NCBI GenBank assembly: GCA_046598525.1
Contig: JBKJIJ010000025.1
Location: forward strand, 62,001-126,000
DNA from: Methylotenera_A sp046598525
GTDB taxonomy: Bacteria > Pseudomonadota > Gammaproteobacteria > Burkholderiales > Methylophilaceae
Length of the DNA: 64,000 nucleotides
Direction of reading: 5' to 3'
Positions 35,231 to 44,727 of the stretch are shown one piece after another. Position numbers and translations under genes: made by a program. Below the pieces are notes generated by a model. The model was not told the DNA's origin and ran no database searches. It saw only the letters and a list, made by a program, of their open reading frames with translations. Position 1 is the stretch's first letter. The number at the start of each line of letters is the position of its first letter.

Positions 35231-37129
35231 ATGCTTAAAAAACACCTTAACTTGCAAATTGTCTTCGCATTTACCCACGATTTATGTGCGGCTGTGTTTG
35301 CTTGGGTGTTGGCTTATTTGCTTAGGTTTAATTTTGATATCCCAGCACAATTTATGCCGTCATTAATGCAGGTGATGTTGTGGGCTGTGCCATTGCAAAT
35401 ATTTTGTTTTCTACAGTTTGGCTTGTATAAAGGCGTCTGGCGCTTTGCTAGTCTTCCCGATTTGCAGCGTGTTTTAAAAGCCATATTTGTGGCCTCTTTA
35501 ATTGTGGTGGCCGTTTTATTTATGTTAAAACCACAAAATTTTGTACCCAGATCGGTATTGATTTTAAATCCATTACTGTTGGTTTTAATAGTAGGCGGTA
35601 GCCGGCTTTTATATCGCGCTTGGAAAGACCATAAACTTTATGGCAACACTTATAAACGTGGTCAGCCAGTATTATTGTTAGGGGCGGGTGATGCCGCTAT
35701 TGCCTTAGTAAAAGATTTAGCTAAAAGTAGTGAATGGCGCGTGATTGGTATGCTTGACGACAGTATAACTATGCACGGGCGCCAGTTACACGGCGTTAAA
35801 GTGTTGGGTGGTTTACACCAGCTTGCTGAGTATTCTAGCCAATTGAACGTGCAACATGCGATTGTTGCCATGCCATCGGCTACGCATCAAATAAGAAAAC
35901 GCGCGGTTGAGCTGGCTAATGAGGCTGGTCTTGCGGTATTAACAGTGCCAGCATTTGATGATTTGATCAGCGGAAAAGTCAATATTTCGCAAATTCGCAA
36001 AGTCGATGTGGAAGACTTATTAGGGCGCGATGCGGTTAAATTGGATAATTCAGGCTTGCAGCAGCTTATTGAACACAACGCGGTAATGGTGAGCGGGGCG
36101 GGGGGGTCAATTGGCTCTGAGCTTTGTCGGCAAATTTTGAAATATAAACCAAGTACTTTGGTGTGTTTCGATATTTCGGAATACGCGCTTTATAATTTAG
36201 AGCAAGAATTTAGCCGCCAAAAAACCGCAGTAAACCTGATTTATGTCACGGGCGATGTTAAAAATAGTCATCGCGTCAATGGGTTGCTTGACCAATACAA
36301 GCCTTCTGTTGTGTTTCATGCAGCAGCTTATAAGCATGTACCCCTGATGGAAAATGGTAATGTGTGGGAGGCTTTGTCTAATAATGCTTTGGGCACGCAC
36401 ACTTTTGCACAGGCGTGTAAAGCAAATCATGTTAAGAAATTTGTGTTGATTTCTACCGATAAAGCGGTGAATCCAACCAATGTAATGGGCGCCAGCAAGC
36501 GTTTGGCTGAAATGGTTTGCCAGGGCTTACAAGAATCTGATCCTAAGGATGACAGCAGCACGCGCTTTGTTATCGTTCGTTTTGGCAACGTGTTAGGCAG
36601 CAGTGGTAGCGTCATCCCTAAATTCAGAGAGCAAATCGCCCAAGGCGGGCCAATAACCATTACGCACCCTGAAATCACGCGTTATTTTATGTCGATTCCT
36701 GAAGCGGCGCAGTTGGTGATGCAGGCCGGTTTGATGAGCAACGGCGGTGAAATTTTTGTGTTAGATATGGGTGAGCCAGTGAAAATTGCTAATCTAGCTG
36801 GCGATATGATTCGCTTATCTGGTCTACAATTAGAAGACATTAAAATTGAATATGTTGGCCTGCGCCCTGGCGAAAAGCTGTATGAAGAGCTATTGGCCGA
36901 TGATGAACAAACGATTCCTACTCCACACGAAAAGCTGCGCATCGCTTTAGCGCGACCAGTAGACCAAGTGTGGGTTAAAAAATTGTTAAATTGGATTAAT
37001 TCAGCCCAAGGGGCTAATGAAGTAAGCATCAAAAATGAGCTAAAATCCTGGGTAGAGGAATACAGTCCGCAACAAGCAAGTGTGAGTCTGCATTCTGAAA
37101 TAACCCATAAGCAAAACACCTTGCATTAA
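35231..37129 (+). CDS. wbpM: UDP-N-acetylglucosamine 4,6-dehydratase, WbpM/CapD family
   Basis: 632 residues: four N-terminal membrane helices (about 10-115), a linking Rossmann domain (about 140-270), and the catalytic SDR domain from about 285 (GAGGSIGSELCRQI). The family-specific active-site block TDKAVNPTNVMGASKR replaces the usual YxxxK. It makes UDP-4-keto-6-deoxy-GlcNAc, the precursor for the WbpV/WbpL steps. Complete, with the typical C-terminal GLRPGEKLYEEL. Confidence 0.95.
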   Translation: MLKKHLNLQIVFAFTHDLCAAVFAWVLAYLLRFNFDIPAQFMPSLMQVMLWAVPLQIFCFLQFGLYKGVWRFASLPDLQRVLKAIFVASLIVVAVLFMLKPQNFVPRSVLILNPLLLVLIVGGSRLLYRAWKDHKLYGNTYKRGQPVLLLGAGDAAIALVKDLAKSSEWRVIGMLDDSITMHGRQLHGVKVLGGLHQLAEYSSQLNVQHAIVAMPSATHQIRKRAVELANEAGLAVLTVPAFDDLISGKVNISQIRKVDVEDLLGRDAVKLDNSGLQQLIEHNAVMVSGAGGSIGSELCRQILKYKPSTLVCFDISEYALYNLEQEFSRQKTAVNLIYVTGDVKNSHRVNGLLDQYKPSVVFHAAAYKHVPLMENGNVWEALSNNALGTHTFAQACKANHVKKFVLISTDKAVNPTNVMGASKRLAEMVCQGLQESDPKDDSSTRFVIVRFGNVLGSSGSVIPKFREQIAQGGPITITHPEITRYFMSIPEAAQLVMQAGLMSNGGEIFVLDMGEPVKIANLAGDMIRLSGLQLEDIKIEYVGLRPGEKLYEELLADDEQTIPTPHEKLRIALARPVDQVWVKKLLNWINSAQGANEVSIKNELKSWVEEYSPQQASVSLHSEITHKQNTLH

Positions 37130-37154
37130 ATTTGCATAAAATAAAGAGAAAAAA

Positions 37155-38024
37155 ATGAACTTGATACATAAAGCGGTTTTTCCTGTTGCTGGTTTGGGTA
37201 CGCGTTTTTTACCAGCAACCAAAGCTAGCCCTAAAGAAATGTTGCCAATCGTGGATAAACCATTGATTCAATATGCGGCTGAAGAAGCAATTGCCGCCGG
37301 TGCGACTGAGCTTATTTTTATTACAGGGCGTAATAAACGTTCTATTGAAGATCATTTTGATAATGCTAGCGAGCTAGAAGCATCATTAGAAGCTAGCGGA
37401 AAAACAGAATTGCTAGAAACGTTAAAAGCCATTTTACCTTCACACGTTTCATGCATTTTTATCCGTCAGCCTAAAGCGCTGGGTTTAGGCCATGCGGTGT
37501 TGTGCGCTAAGCCTGTGGTTGGCGACTCGCCTTTTAGCGTGATTTTAGCCGATGACTTGATTGATGCGACACCTGGTGCCACCGCACAAATGGCAGCCGT
37601 TTATGCGGACAAGCGCTGCTCAATTTTAGGGGTTGAAGATGTGTTGCCCTCAGAAACCGCTAGCTACGGCATTGTGGATGCGTTTAATGTGGCTGAAAAT
37701 TTGTTACAACTAAAAAGCATTGTTGAAAAACCAAAACCAGCAGACGCGCCATCTAATTTGGCAGTGGTCGGTCGATATATCTTAACGCCTAAAATTTTTG
37801 ATTGTTTAGAAAAGGTAAAGCCAGGCAAGGGCGGCGAAATTCAACTCACCGATGGTATATCAGATCTGATGCAGTTAGAGCCGATTTATGCGTATCGCTT
37901 TGAAGGCAAACGTTATGATTGCGGTAGCAAGCTTGGTTTTATGAAGGCCAACATTGAGTTAGCGCTAAAGCATCCAGAAATTGCAAAAGACTTTTTGGCT
38001 TATTTAAAAACAGTGCAACTGTAA
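37155..38024 (+). CDS. galU: UTP-glucose-1-phosphate uridylyltransferase
   Basis: A 289-residue GalU that makes UDP-glucose. The signature GLGTRFLPATKASPKEMLPI is near the N-terminus, with ILADDLID and the VEKPKPADAPSNLAVVGRYI block later. UDP-glucose is the likely donor for EpsB and other transferases here. It is preceded by an AAAGAGAA ribosome-binding stretch and follows wbpM by 25 bases. Confidence 0.96.
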   Translation: MNLIHKAVFPVAGLGTRFLPATKASPKEMLPIVDKPLIQYAAEEAIAAGATELIFITGRNKRSIEDHFDNASELEASLEASGKTELLETLKAILPSHVSCIFIRQPKALGLGHAVLCAKPVVGDSPFSVILADDLIDATPGATAQMAAVYADKRCSILGVEDVLPSETASYGIVDAFNVAENLLQLKSIVEKPKPADAPSNLAVVGRYILTPKIFDCLEKVKPGKGGEIQLTDGISDLMQLEPIYAYRFEGKRYDCGSKLGFMKANIELALKHPEIAKDFLAYLKTVQL

Positions 38025-38033
38025 AAACAGGCA

Positions 38034-38573
38034 ATGCAGCACATTAACCCACAAGACTATTTAGATAAAGCGCAGTTAATTCATCATCAGCAAGCGGTGA
38101 GCCATGCTATTTCGGGCATAGCGCATCAGTTAAACGTTGATTATGCGCATGAGCAACCCATTGTGTTATGCGTGATGGGTGGCGGCGTATTTTTTACAGG
38201 CCAATTATTACCACAATTAAATTTCCCACTTGAATTTGATTACATTCATGCCACGCGTTACCACGGCATTAGTGGTAATAAAGTAGAGTGGTTGGTTAAA
38301 CCCAAAAACTCAATCAATAATCGTAATGTATTGATAGTAGACGATATTTTAGATGCAGGCATCACCTTAAAAGCCATTGTGGATGAGTGCAAACAACTTG
38401 GTGCAAAAAATATTAAAGTGGCTGTTCTAGTTGAAAAACAATTGGATACCGATAAACCAATTCATGCCGATTATGTGGGTTTGAAGGTGCCAAACCAATA
38501 TGTATTTGGCTGCGGTATGGATGTTTATGGCTGGTGGCGCAACCTGCCGGCTATTTACGCGTTGCAGTCTTAA
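38034..38573 (+). CDS. hpt: Hypoxanthine-guanine phosphoribosyltransferase
   Basis: 179 residues of the type I phosphoribosyltransferase fold, with the PRPP loop VLIVDDILDAGITL (about 99-112) and GGGVFFTGQL earlier. It salvages hypoxanthine and guanine. It starts nine bases after galU but has no role in EPS; it marks the end of one gene block before the eps regulator. Confidence 0.92.
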   Translation: MQHINPQDYLDKAQLIHHQQAVSHAISGIAHQLNVDYAHEQPIVLCVMGGGVFFTGQLLPQLNFPLEFDYIHATRYHGISGNKVEWLVKPKNSINNRNVLIVDDILDAGITLKAIVDECKQLGAKNIKVAVLVEKQLDTDKPIHADYVGLKVPNQYVFGCGMDVYGWWRNLPAIYALQS

Positions 38574-38840
38574 GCTTGTCAACCAAATGCACTGAAAATG
38601 TATTTTGGTTATATAGTAGCAGTTATTAAATATCGTTAATTACAAAAATGCTGTTTGATTTGTTGTACAGTGTCGAACCAATGACAGCAGTGATGATGTT
38701 TAATCATCAAACGAGAAGTTGGTAAGTTTTATATCTCGTAACTTATTGATTTGTATAAAAATAAAATTGAAACGAAAGTGGTATTAAAAATGCAACTGTA
38801 TCCTCATCTAATCGATATGAATCGTGAGAGGAATGCAGTG
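38574..38840. promoter_or_regulatory. Region upstream of epsA with a small inverted repeat
   Basis: 267 bases without a gene. TGATGAT (38691-38697) and ATCATCA (38703-38709) form a 7-bp inverted repeat with a 5-base loop, about 130 bases before the epsA ATG. It may be an operator, possibly for EpsA itself. AACCAAA ... TTTGGTT near 38580-38610 could be a weak terminator of hpt. Confidence 0.35.
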
Positions 38841-39608
38841 ATGAACAACAATACGACAAATCAAAACTGGGAACAAGTTTTTAAAGTGATTCAAAAATCA
38901 TTTTCAGTTCAAAAGCACGTGGATTTTTTTAACTGGTTACAAGGCAGCGTTAATGAAGTGCTTCCGCACGACATTTTAGTGGCTGCATGGGGCGATTTTG
39001 CCACAGGTGATCTTAATTTTGATGTGTCATCGAATATCGACGATATTCGCACACAAAAACTTATTGATGCGCCAGGCGTATTTGCCTACTTAATGTCAAA
39101 TCTACACCAGCGCTGGTTGGATAATGGCGAAAGATGGTTCCGCATTAACTTTTTTGACGCGGCGGGTATTAATGCACAGTCGCCCACACCATTTACACGT
39201 AAATTAGTGGGTATGAACTCACTTTTAGTTTACGGTGTGCGCGATACGCGCGGCAAAAATGATTGTATTTATGTGTTTTTTGACAAAGCGCGCGAATTTC
39301 AAGTGCGGCATTCTGTGTTGGGATTATTGATGCCGCATGTTGATTCAGCGCTACGCCGTGTTGAATACATGGAAACACCAGCAGTAGAAGAAGAGTTGAT
39401 TGAAGAGCTCAACATGGGTGGTTTAAGTGAGCGTGAGCATGAGATTTTACATTGGGTTAAAACGGGTAAAACTAACTTTGAAATTGGTATGATTTTAACC
39501 ATTAGCCCAAATACTGTAAAAAATCACTTGAAACGTATTTTCCAAAAATTAGATGTGTCATGCAGAGCGCAAGCTGTTGCTAAGTACGCACCGCAAAGAC
39601 TGACATAG
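38841..39608 (+). CDS. epsA: LuxR-type regulator EpsA
   Basis: About 255 residues from the ATG at 38841, which follows GAGAGGA with 8-base spacing; further in-frame starts upstream (back to TTG 38751) lack such a site. The C-terminal LuxR/GerE helix-turn-helix is clear (LSEREHEILHWVKTGKTN, SPNTVKNHLKRIFQKLDV). The N-terminal domain is that of the EpsA group (TIGR03020) found at the head of exosortase-linked EPS clusters. It lies 16 bases before epsB and probably regulates the eps genes. Confidence 0.92.
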   Translation: MNNNTTNQNWEQVFKVIQKSFSVQKHVDFFNWLQGSVNEVLPHDILVAAWGDFATGDLNFDVSSNIDDIRTQKLIDAPGVFAYLMSNLHQRWLDNGERWFRINFFDAAGINAQSPTPFTRKLVGMNSLLVYGVRDTRGKNDCIYVFFDKAREFQVRHSVLGLLMPHVDSALRRVEYMETPAVEEELIEELNMGGLSEREHEILHWVKTGKTNFEIGMILTISPNTVKNHLKRIFQKLDVSCRAQAVAKYAPQRLT

Positions 39609-39624
39609 ATTGTAGTATTGCTTA

Positions 39625-41070
39625 ATGGTAATTAGATCAAAATCACGGTCTGTGCTACAGCGCAGACGTAGCCTTATTAATGTATTACAACCCCTGCTGG
39701 ATGGCATTGCTATTCTAAGTGTTGCTTGGTTTTTTATTGAATACAATATTGGTTATTTAACGCAAGACTACGTTATTCTATTGCTTGTGTTACTCGGTCT
39801 GGTTTCGGTCATGTATGACCGTTTTGCCATTTACCGCACCAGCTCCAGCTTTGCGGCAAAGTTGTTTAGTTTATTTAATGCGTGGTCTGTCAGCTTTTTA
39901 GCACTATTCGTCCTCGGCTTTTTAACAAAACAAAGCCATGCTTATTCTCGTGTCTTTATCACAGAGCTATTTTTGGTAGGCTTTGTGGTGCAAAGTTGCA
40001 TCCATTACGCTGTTAGAACCATCAATCGGCGTATCAACAAACATTCTCAAGTGACCGATAACGTGATTATTGTTGGTCAGGGTCAATTGGCCAATTATTT
40101 AGAGCATAAAATATCTTCTAACCCTTGGTTAAATGAGAAGGTTATAGGTAATGTGTCCATTGAAGAAGAAGCAGGCGAGCAACGCAAAGAGCAGGTGTCT
40201 GAATTAAATAATTACCCTAAAAGCCGCACCATTCATTTGGGTAAAGTAGACGAATTACCCGATTTAATTGACGAGCATGAAATTAATACGATTTATATCG
40301 TCACGCCCTTAGAGTCATCTCGCGTATTAGAAGAGCTTTATTTTGTCTTGCTAGACAAGCACGTTTCTATTCATTGGATTCCCGATATTTTCTCTCTCAG
40401 GCTGATTAATCACAGTGTGAAAGAGATTGCAGGTATACCGGTATTAACGCTATCTGAAACGCCGTTAACGGGCATGAGTAAACTGGCTAAATCTATTGAA
40501 GACAAAGTATTGTCTTTTATCATTTTAATCCTAATCATCCCAGTGCTAATAGCCGTTGCAATTGCCGTTAAGCTTGATAGCCCTGGCCCTGTTTTCTTCA
40601 GACAAAATAGAACAGGATGGAACGGCAAAGCGTTTAGTATTTGGAAATTCCGTAGCATGCGCATCAATCAGCAAGTATCTGATAACCAACCGCTTAAGCA
40701 AGCGGAAAAGAATGATCCGCGTATTACCAAAGTTGGCGCATTTATTCGCAAAACAAGTTTAGATGAGTTGCCACAAATCTTTAATGTGCTTAAAGGCGAT
40801 ATGTCATTAGTTGGCCCAAGGCCACATGCGGTGCAGCACGATGAAGTTTACTCACAGCGCATTGGTGATTATTATGCGCGCCATAATATTAAGCCAGGTA
40901 TTACCGGCTTAGCGCAGGTGCGCGGCTATAGAGGCGAGACAAAAGAATTAGATCAAATGACAAAACGTATCGAATCCGATATTGAATACATTAACAATTG
41001 GTCAGTGTGGTTAGATTTATCCATATTAGTGCGAACCGCAACCGCTTTTACTGGAAAAGACGCCTATTAA
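39625..41070 (+). CDS. epsB: Undecaprenyl-phosphate glucose phosphotransferase EpsB
   Basis: 481 residues of the WbaP/WcaJ type: four or five N-terminal helices (about 25-130), a CoA-binding-like Rossmann domain (about 140-260), and the catalytic bacterial sugar transferase domain (from about 285: FRQNRTGWNGKAF, KFRSMR, DELPQIFNVLKGDMSLVGPRP). It starts repeat-unit synthesis by placing a hexose-1-phosphate, usually glucose, on undecaprenyl phosphate. It follows epsA by 16 bases. Confidence 0.94.
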   Translation: MVIRSKSRSVLQRRRSLINVLQPLLDGIAILSVAWFFIEYNIGYLTQDYVILLLVLLGLVSVMYDRFAIYRTSSSFAAKLFSLFNAWSVSFLALFVLGFLTKQSHAYSRVFITELFLVGFVVQSCIHYAVRTINRRINKHSQVTDNVIIVGQGQLANYLEHKISSNPWLNEKVIGNVSIEEEAGEQRKEQVSELNNYPKSRTIHLGKVDELPDLIDEHEINTIYIVTPLESSRVLEELYFVLLDKHVSIHWIPDIFSLRLINHSVKEIAGIPVLTLSETPLTGMSKLAKSIEDKVLSFIILILIIPVLIAVAIAVKLDSPGPVFFRQNRTGWNGKAFSIWKFRSMRINQQVSDNQPLKQAEKNDPRITKVGAFIRKTSLDELPQIFNVLKGDMSLVGPRPHAVQHDEVYSQRIGDYYARHNIKPGITGLAQVRGYRGETKELDQMTKRIESDIEYINNWSVWLDLSILVRTATAFTGKDAY

Positions 41071-41246
41071 GTAATTGATGTGTTGTAGCGTTAAGTAACA
41101 CCCAGTCGGGCTATTGAGAAATTGCGGCAAAATTATAAAATCTGTTTGTAAATTTGATTTAGATTTAGACTGTATTTTTTTGTATTAAATGATAGATTTA
41201 GCAAAAATATGATATAAATCACTTTAATCTTCTTCTTTTTATAATG

Positions 41247-41271
41247 AAAAGGGCGATAAGCCCTTTTTTTT
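41247..41271 (+). terminator. Intrinsic terminator or attenuator between epsB and epsE
   Basis: AAAAGGGC (41247-41254), loop GATAA, GCCCTTTT (41260-41267) and a T-run to 41271. A textbook terminator, but it lies 180 bases after epsB and only 46 bases before the epsE ATG. It could be the end of the epsAB transcript or a control element in the leader of the epsE-L-F-G transcript. Confidence 0.8.
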
Positions 41272-41317
41272 ATATTATTGTTTGGCTTAATATTACAGTT
41301 CTACTGGGAGCGACAAA

Positions 41318-41890
41318 ATGAATATCAACTTTAATACCAATTTCTTTTACTCTGTTTTTTTAGCTAGTTTTCTCATTTCAGGCAATGCAGTCAGTGCTGA
41401 GTCGAATGAAATGTACAAATTAAGTGAAGGTGATGTGTTAGAAGTTTCAGTTTGGGGCGAAGAGAGTCTCAAAAAAGAAATCAGAGTATTGCCAGACGGC
41501 AGCATTACGTTCCCTTTAGCCGGTCGTGTAGAGGTGGGCGGTACAACAACACCAGAAGCTGAAAAACGTATTACCGAAAAATTAAAAACCTTTTTACCCG
41601 ATCCGCAAGTAACGGTTGTTATTACCAATACAAATGGCAATCTTGTTTACGTGATTGGTAAAGTTTTAAAATCAGGCCCAATTTTGCTGACTAGCCCTTT
41701 AACCGTTTTACAGGCGCTTAGCCAAGCAGGCGGATTAGATAAGTTTGCGGAAACGGATGAGCTAAAAGTGTTGCGTAGCTCCAAAAATGGCTCTAGCGTT
41801 ATCTCAGTTAATTATGATGATTTAATTCAAGGTAAAGCGCTGGAAACCAATGTGCTATTAAAAACTGGCGATACCATTTTAGTACCGTAA
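41318..41890 (+). CDS. epsE: Polysaccharide export protein EpsE (short Wza type)
   Basis: A 190-residue periplasmic export protein with a signal peptide (ends AVSAES), a Poly_export domain (about 30-105: YKLSEGDVLEVSVWGE, VLPDGSITFPLAG) and one SLBB domain (about 110-190). No lipobox and no C-terminal membrane helix, so it is the short form that likely works with a separate outer-membrane protein, here EpsL. It is preceded by GGGAG with good spacing. It matches TIGR03028 in exosortase clusters. Confidence 0.93.
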   Translation: MNINFNTNFFYSVFLASFLISGNAVSAESNEMYKLSEGDVLEVSVWGEESLKKEIRVLPDGSITFPLAGRVEVGGTTTPEAEKRITEKLKTFLPDPQVTVVITNTNGNLVYVIGKVLKSGPILLTSPLTVLQALSQAGGLDKFAETDELKVLRSSKNGSSVISVNYDDLIQGKALETNVLLKTGDTILVP

Positions 41891-41964
41891 TTTTAGTGCC
41901 GTAATTTTTAAACGACATATAAAAATTTACCTAAAAATATCTCACTGTTAAGACTATAAATTTG

Positions 41965-43119
41965 ATGCAAAAAGTAAACATCCAAGTATTGCTAGCAAGT
42001 ACGCTGCTGTTTTCTATACCAGCGCAAGCGTTGGTTATATTGCAGCAAGCGTCTGTGCCTATGAATGTTGATTACGATACGAATTTAAATCTATCGCAAC
42101 AAAAACAAGGCGTGTGGCGTTACACCACAATTCCTAAGTATTCTGTTGCGGCAGTGGATGATAAAAATAAATTTTTTAGTGATTTATCCTTAACTTTGCA
42201 ACGATCTTCGAATAAGAACTTGAGTGCTGATCGCGAAGATCCAAGTTTAAATGTTGGATGGCAGCGTGAGCTTGAAAGAGGTGCTTTTTCAATCACAGCT
42301 GGTTACGATAAAAGAAGCTCGCGATTTGCACAATTTAATACCAATGCGCTGTTAGATGTTGATGGTACTGCTGTCAGTAAAACCTTAGCCGCTACCTTTA
42401 GTCACTCATTAACCGAGCGACTACGCTTTTCACTTGGCGCAAATTACTCAAAAACGTTATATACCGACTCAAGCTTTATTGATTCAACCTCTAAAACAAT
42501 TAACAGCACAGTGACTTATGATTTAAATGAAAAAATGAGTCCATTTATGCAACTGAGTTTTACTGATTTTAAGCCGGTTGGTAATTTATCTCAGCCAAGT
42601 ACCTCTAAGAATTTTTCAGTTGGTAGCACTATATTACTGGCACCGCGCTGGACATTTTCACCTAGCGTGGGTGTAAACAGCACATCAACATCAGGCAGTA
42701 ATAATAACGGCAATTTTAATGGTGGTGGTTTTGGCGGAAATGGTTCAAATGCTGGTTCTGGCTGGATTGCCAATACTAGCTTAAATTACCTTTCTGAAAA
42801 AAGCAGTTTAGTGGCAACACTATCGCGCTCTGTGACACCTGGTGGATTGGGTAGTCTGCAAAAAACCGATAGTTTTGGCTTGGGATACACGCGCGATCTT
42901 TCTGCAGTGAGCAGAGCGGGTGTCGATTTCAATCTTAGTAAAAGTCAATCCAATTTTGATTCAGAAACGGTTCAATTGACCGGTTTTTATGCGCACGAGT
43001 TAGCGCGAGATTGGCAGATGCGCTTGATTGCTGGGCATAGAAGTCAAAAACAAAACACTATTTCGGCTAACAATAATAATATTGGCATCTCCATTGTTTA
43101 CAATATTCCACAGTTTTAA
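41965..43119 (+). CDS. epsL: EpsL-like outer-membrane beta-barrel protein
   Basis: About 384 residues from ATG 41965. A signal peptide (ends AQALV) is followed by many alternating amphipathic strands typical of an outer-membrane barrel, and a terminal aromatic residue (PQF). There is a Gly/Asn-rich loop near 240-270. It resembles the TIGR03014-type protein placed between EpsE and EpsF in exosortase-linked EPS loci and may form the export channel. The exact role is inferred from position. Confidence 0.85.
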   Translation: MQKVNIQVLLASTLLFSIPAQALVILQQASVPMNVDYDTNLNLSQQKQGVWRYTTIPKYSVAAVDDKNKFFSDLSLTLQRSSNKNLSADREDPSLNVGWQRELERGAFSITAGYDKRSSRFAQFNTNALLDVDGTAVSKTLAATFSHSLTERLRFSLGANYSKTLYTDSSFIDSTSKTINSTVTYDLNEKMSPFMQLSFTDFKPVGNLSQPSTSKNFSVGSTILLAPRWTFSPSVGVNSTSTSGSNNNGNFNGGGFGGNGSNAGSGWIANTSLNYLSEKSSLVATLSRSVTPGGLGSLQKTDSFGLGYTRDLSAVSRAGVDFNLSKSQSNFDSETVQLTGFYAHELARDWQMRLIAGHRSQKQNTISANNNNIGISIVYNIPQF

Positions 43120-43143
43120 TACTTAAGAAATAATTTTTCAAAT

Positions 43144-44718
43144 ATGGCAACTGAATACGAATTAACCTTTAGTGACTACCTGTCGATTTTAAAGCGCAGG
43201 TGGTTGCAGATGCTGGCAGTCTTTATTGTCGTTTTAGCTGCAGCAATAGCCGCAGCAATTTTTTTGCCGCCGACCTATCAATCTACCGGTACGATTTTAA
43301 TTGAATCGCAACAGATTCCTGATGATGTTGTCAAAGCTACTGTGACCAGTTATGCCGATGAGCGTATTGAAGTGATTAAGCAGCGTGTAATGACGCGAGA
43401 CAACTTGTATCGCATTATTCAGAAATATAATTTATACCCAAAAAAAATCGATTCAGAAACCACATCTACGCTAATCGACGATATGCGTGCCAGTATATTC
43501 GTCACTATTTTAAATGCCGATGTTAAAGGTGGCGGCAAAGCAGCTTTCGCCTTTAGAGTGGGCTTTGAATATGAACGGCCTGAGATTGCTCACAAAGTAG
43601 CCAATGAAATAGTGACTTTATTTTTGGATGAAAACGTCAAAGCAAGAACTGAGCGTGCGACTGAAACGACCGAGTTTTTAACGCAAGAATTGGAAACGCT
43701 GAGAAAAGATCTTGAGTTGGTTGAGAATAAAGTCGCCACTTTCAAGCAAGAGCATTCGAATTCATTGCCAGAGCACATGGAAATGCACATGAGCTTATTG
43801 CAGCGTTCGGAATCTGATATTAAAGAAGTGGATAGAGACTATAAATCGACTCAAGAAGAATTACGCTATCTTGATGTGGAGTTGGCTTCATCAAAAGCGA
43901 ATGTTAAAACAGATATTAATGGCGTTGCTGTTAGTCCAATTTCAGAATTAGAAAAAGCCAAAGCCGAACTGGATCGTTCGTTGATTTTGTATAAAGAAAC
44001 TCACCCAACTATTCGCGCTTTAAAACGAAAAATTGAGACTTTAGAAAAATCAGTAGAAGTCAAACCAGATGCCAAGCCAGCAAGAGCTGATCTAGCAACT
44101 GAATTAGTGATTGCCAAAGTGCAAGCGCAAATCGAAGCGGCAAAGGTGAGATTAAGCTCTTTAGCACAACAAAGAAAATCGTTGGAATCTAAAGTAGATC
44201 AGTTGCAAAGCCAAGTAACACAAAGTCCTCAGGTTGAGCGCGGACTGTTTACCTTGATGCGCGATTACGAGAATGCTAAATCAAAATATGAGGAAGTAAA
44301 ATCGAAGCAAATTAATGCAAAAATTGCAGAGAATTTAGAGCAAGAAAACAAAGCAGAACGCTTTTCGATGTTAGAGCCGCCGTTTTTCCCTGATAAACCG
44401 ACTAAACCTAACCGTAAAAAAATTATTGCACTTGGATTTATGGGTGGTATAGGTGTTGCTCTTGCCTTGGCATTGTTGTTGGAGTCGTTAGATAGAAGAG
44501 TAAGAGGTGTAGATGCACTGACATCATTGATTAACATGAGGCCATTGGTGGTTATTCCTTATATATCAACGAAATCTGAAATTAAACGTCAGAAGAACTT
44601 TAATAAATATTTAGCATTATCGATATTGGCTGGGATAAGTCTGCTGTTGTTGATTATTCATTTTGTGTACATGCCACTTGATTTGTTGTTGGTTAAAATA
44701 ATGGCAAGATTTGCGTAG
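43144..44718 (+). CDS. epsF: Chain-length determinant protein EpsF (Wzz family)
   Basis: 524 residues. A Wzz domain opens the protein (YLSILKRRWLQMLAVF), with a first helix at about 17-40, a long periplasmic coiled coil (about 170-400), a GNVR-like proline segment (PPFFPDKPTKPNRK) and two C-terminal helices. It is the TIGR03017 type, a co-polymerase that sets chain length and pairs with the tyrosine kinase EpsG, which follows 10 bases later. Confidence 0.94.
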   Translation: MATEYELTFSDYLSILKRRWLQMLAVFIVVLAAAIAAAIFLPPTYQSTGTILIESQQIPDDVVKATVTSYADERIEVIKQRVMTRDNLYRIIQKYNLYPKKIDSETTSTLIDDMRASIFVTILNADVKGGGKAAFAFRVGFEYERPEIAHKVANEIVTLFLDENVKARTERATETTEFLTQELETLRKDLELVENKVATFKQEHSNSLPEHMEMHMSLLQRSESDIKEVDRDYKSTQEELRYLDVELASSKANVKTDINGVAVSPISELEKAKAELDRSLILYKETHPTIRALKRKIETLEKSVEVKPDAKPARADLATELVIAKVQAQIEAAKVRLSSLAQQRKSLESKVDQLQSQVTQSPQVERGLFTLMRDYENAKSKYEEVKSKQINAKIAENLEQENKAERFSMLEPPFFPDKPTKPNRKKIIALGFMGGIGVALALALLLESLDRRVRGVDALTSLINMRPLVVIPYISTKSEIKRQKNFNKYLALSILAGISLLLLIIHFVYMPLDLLLVKIMARFA

Positions 44719-44727
44719 AGACAGGTT

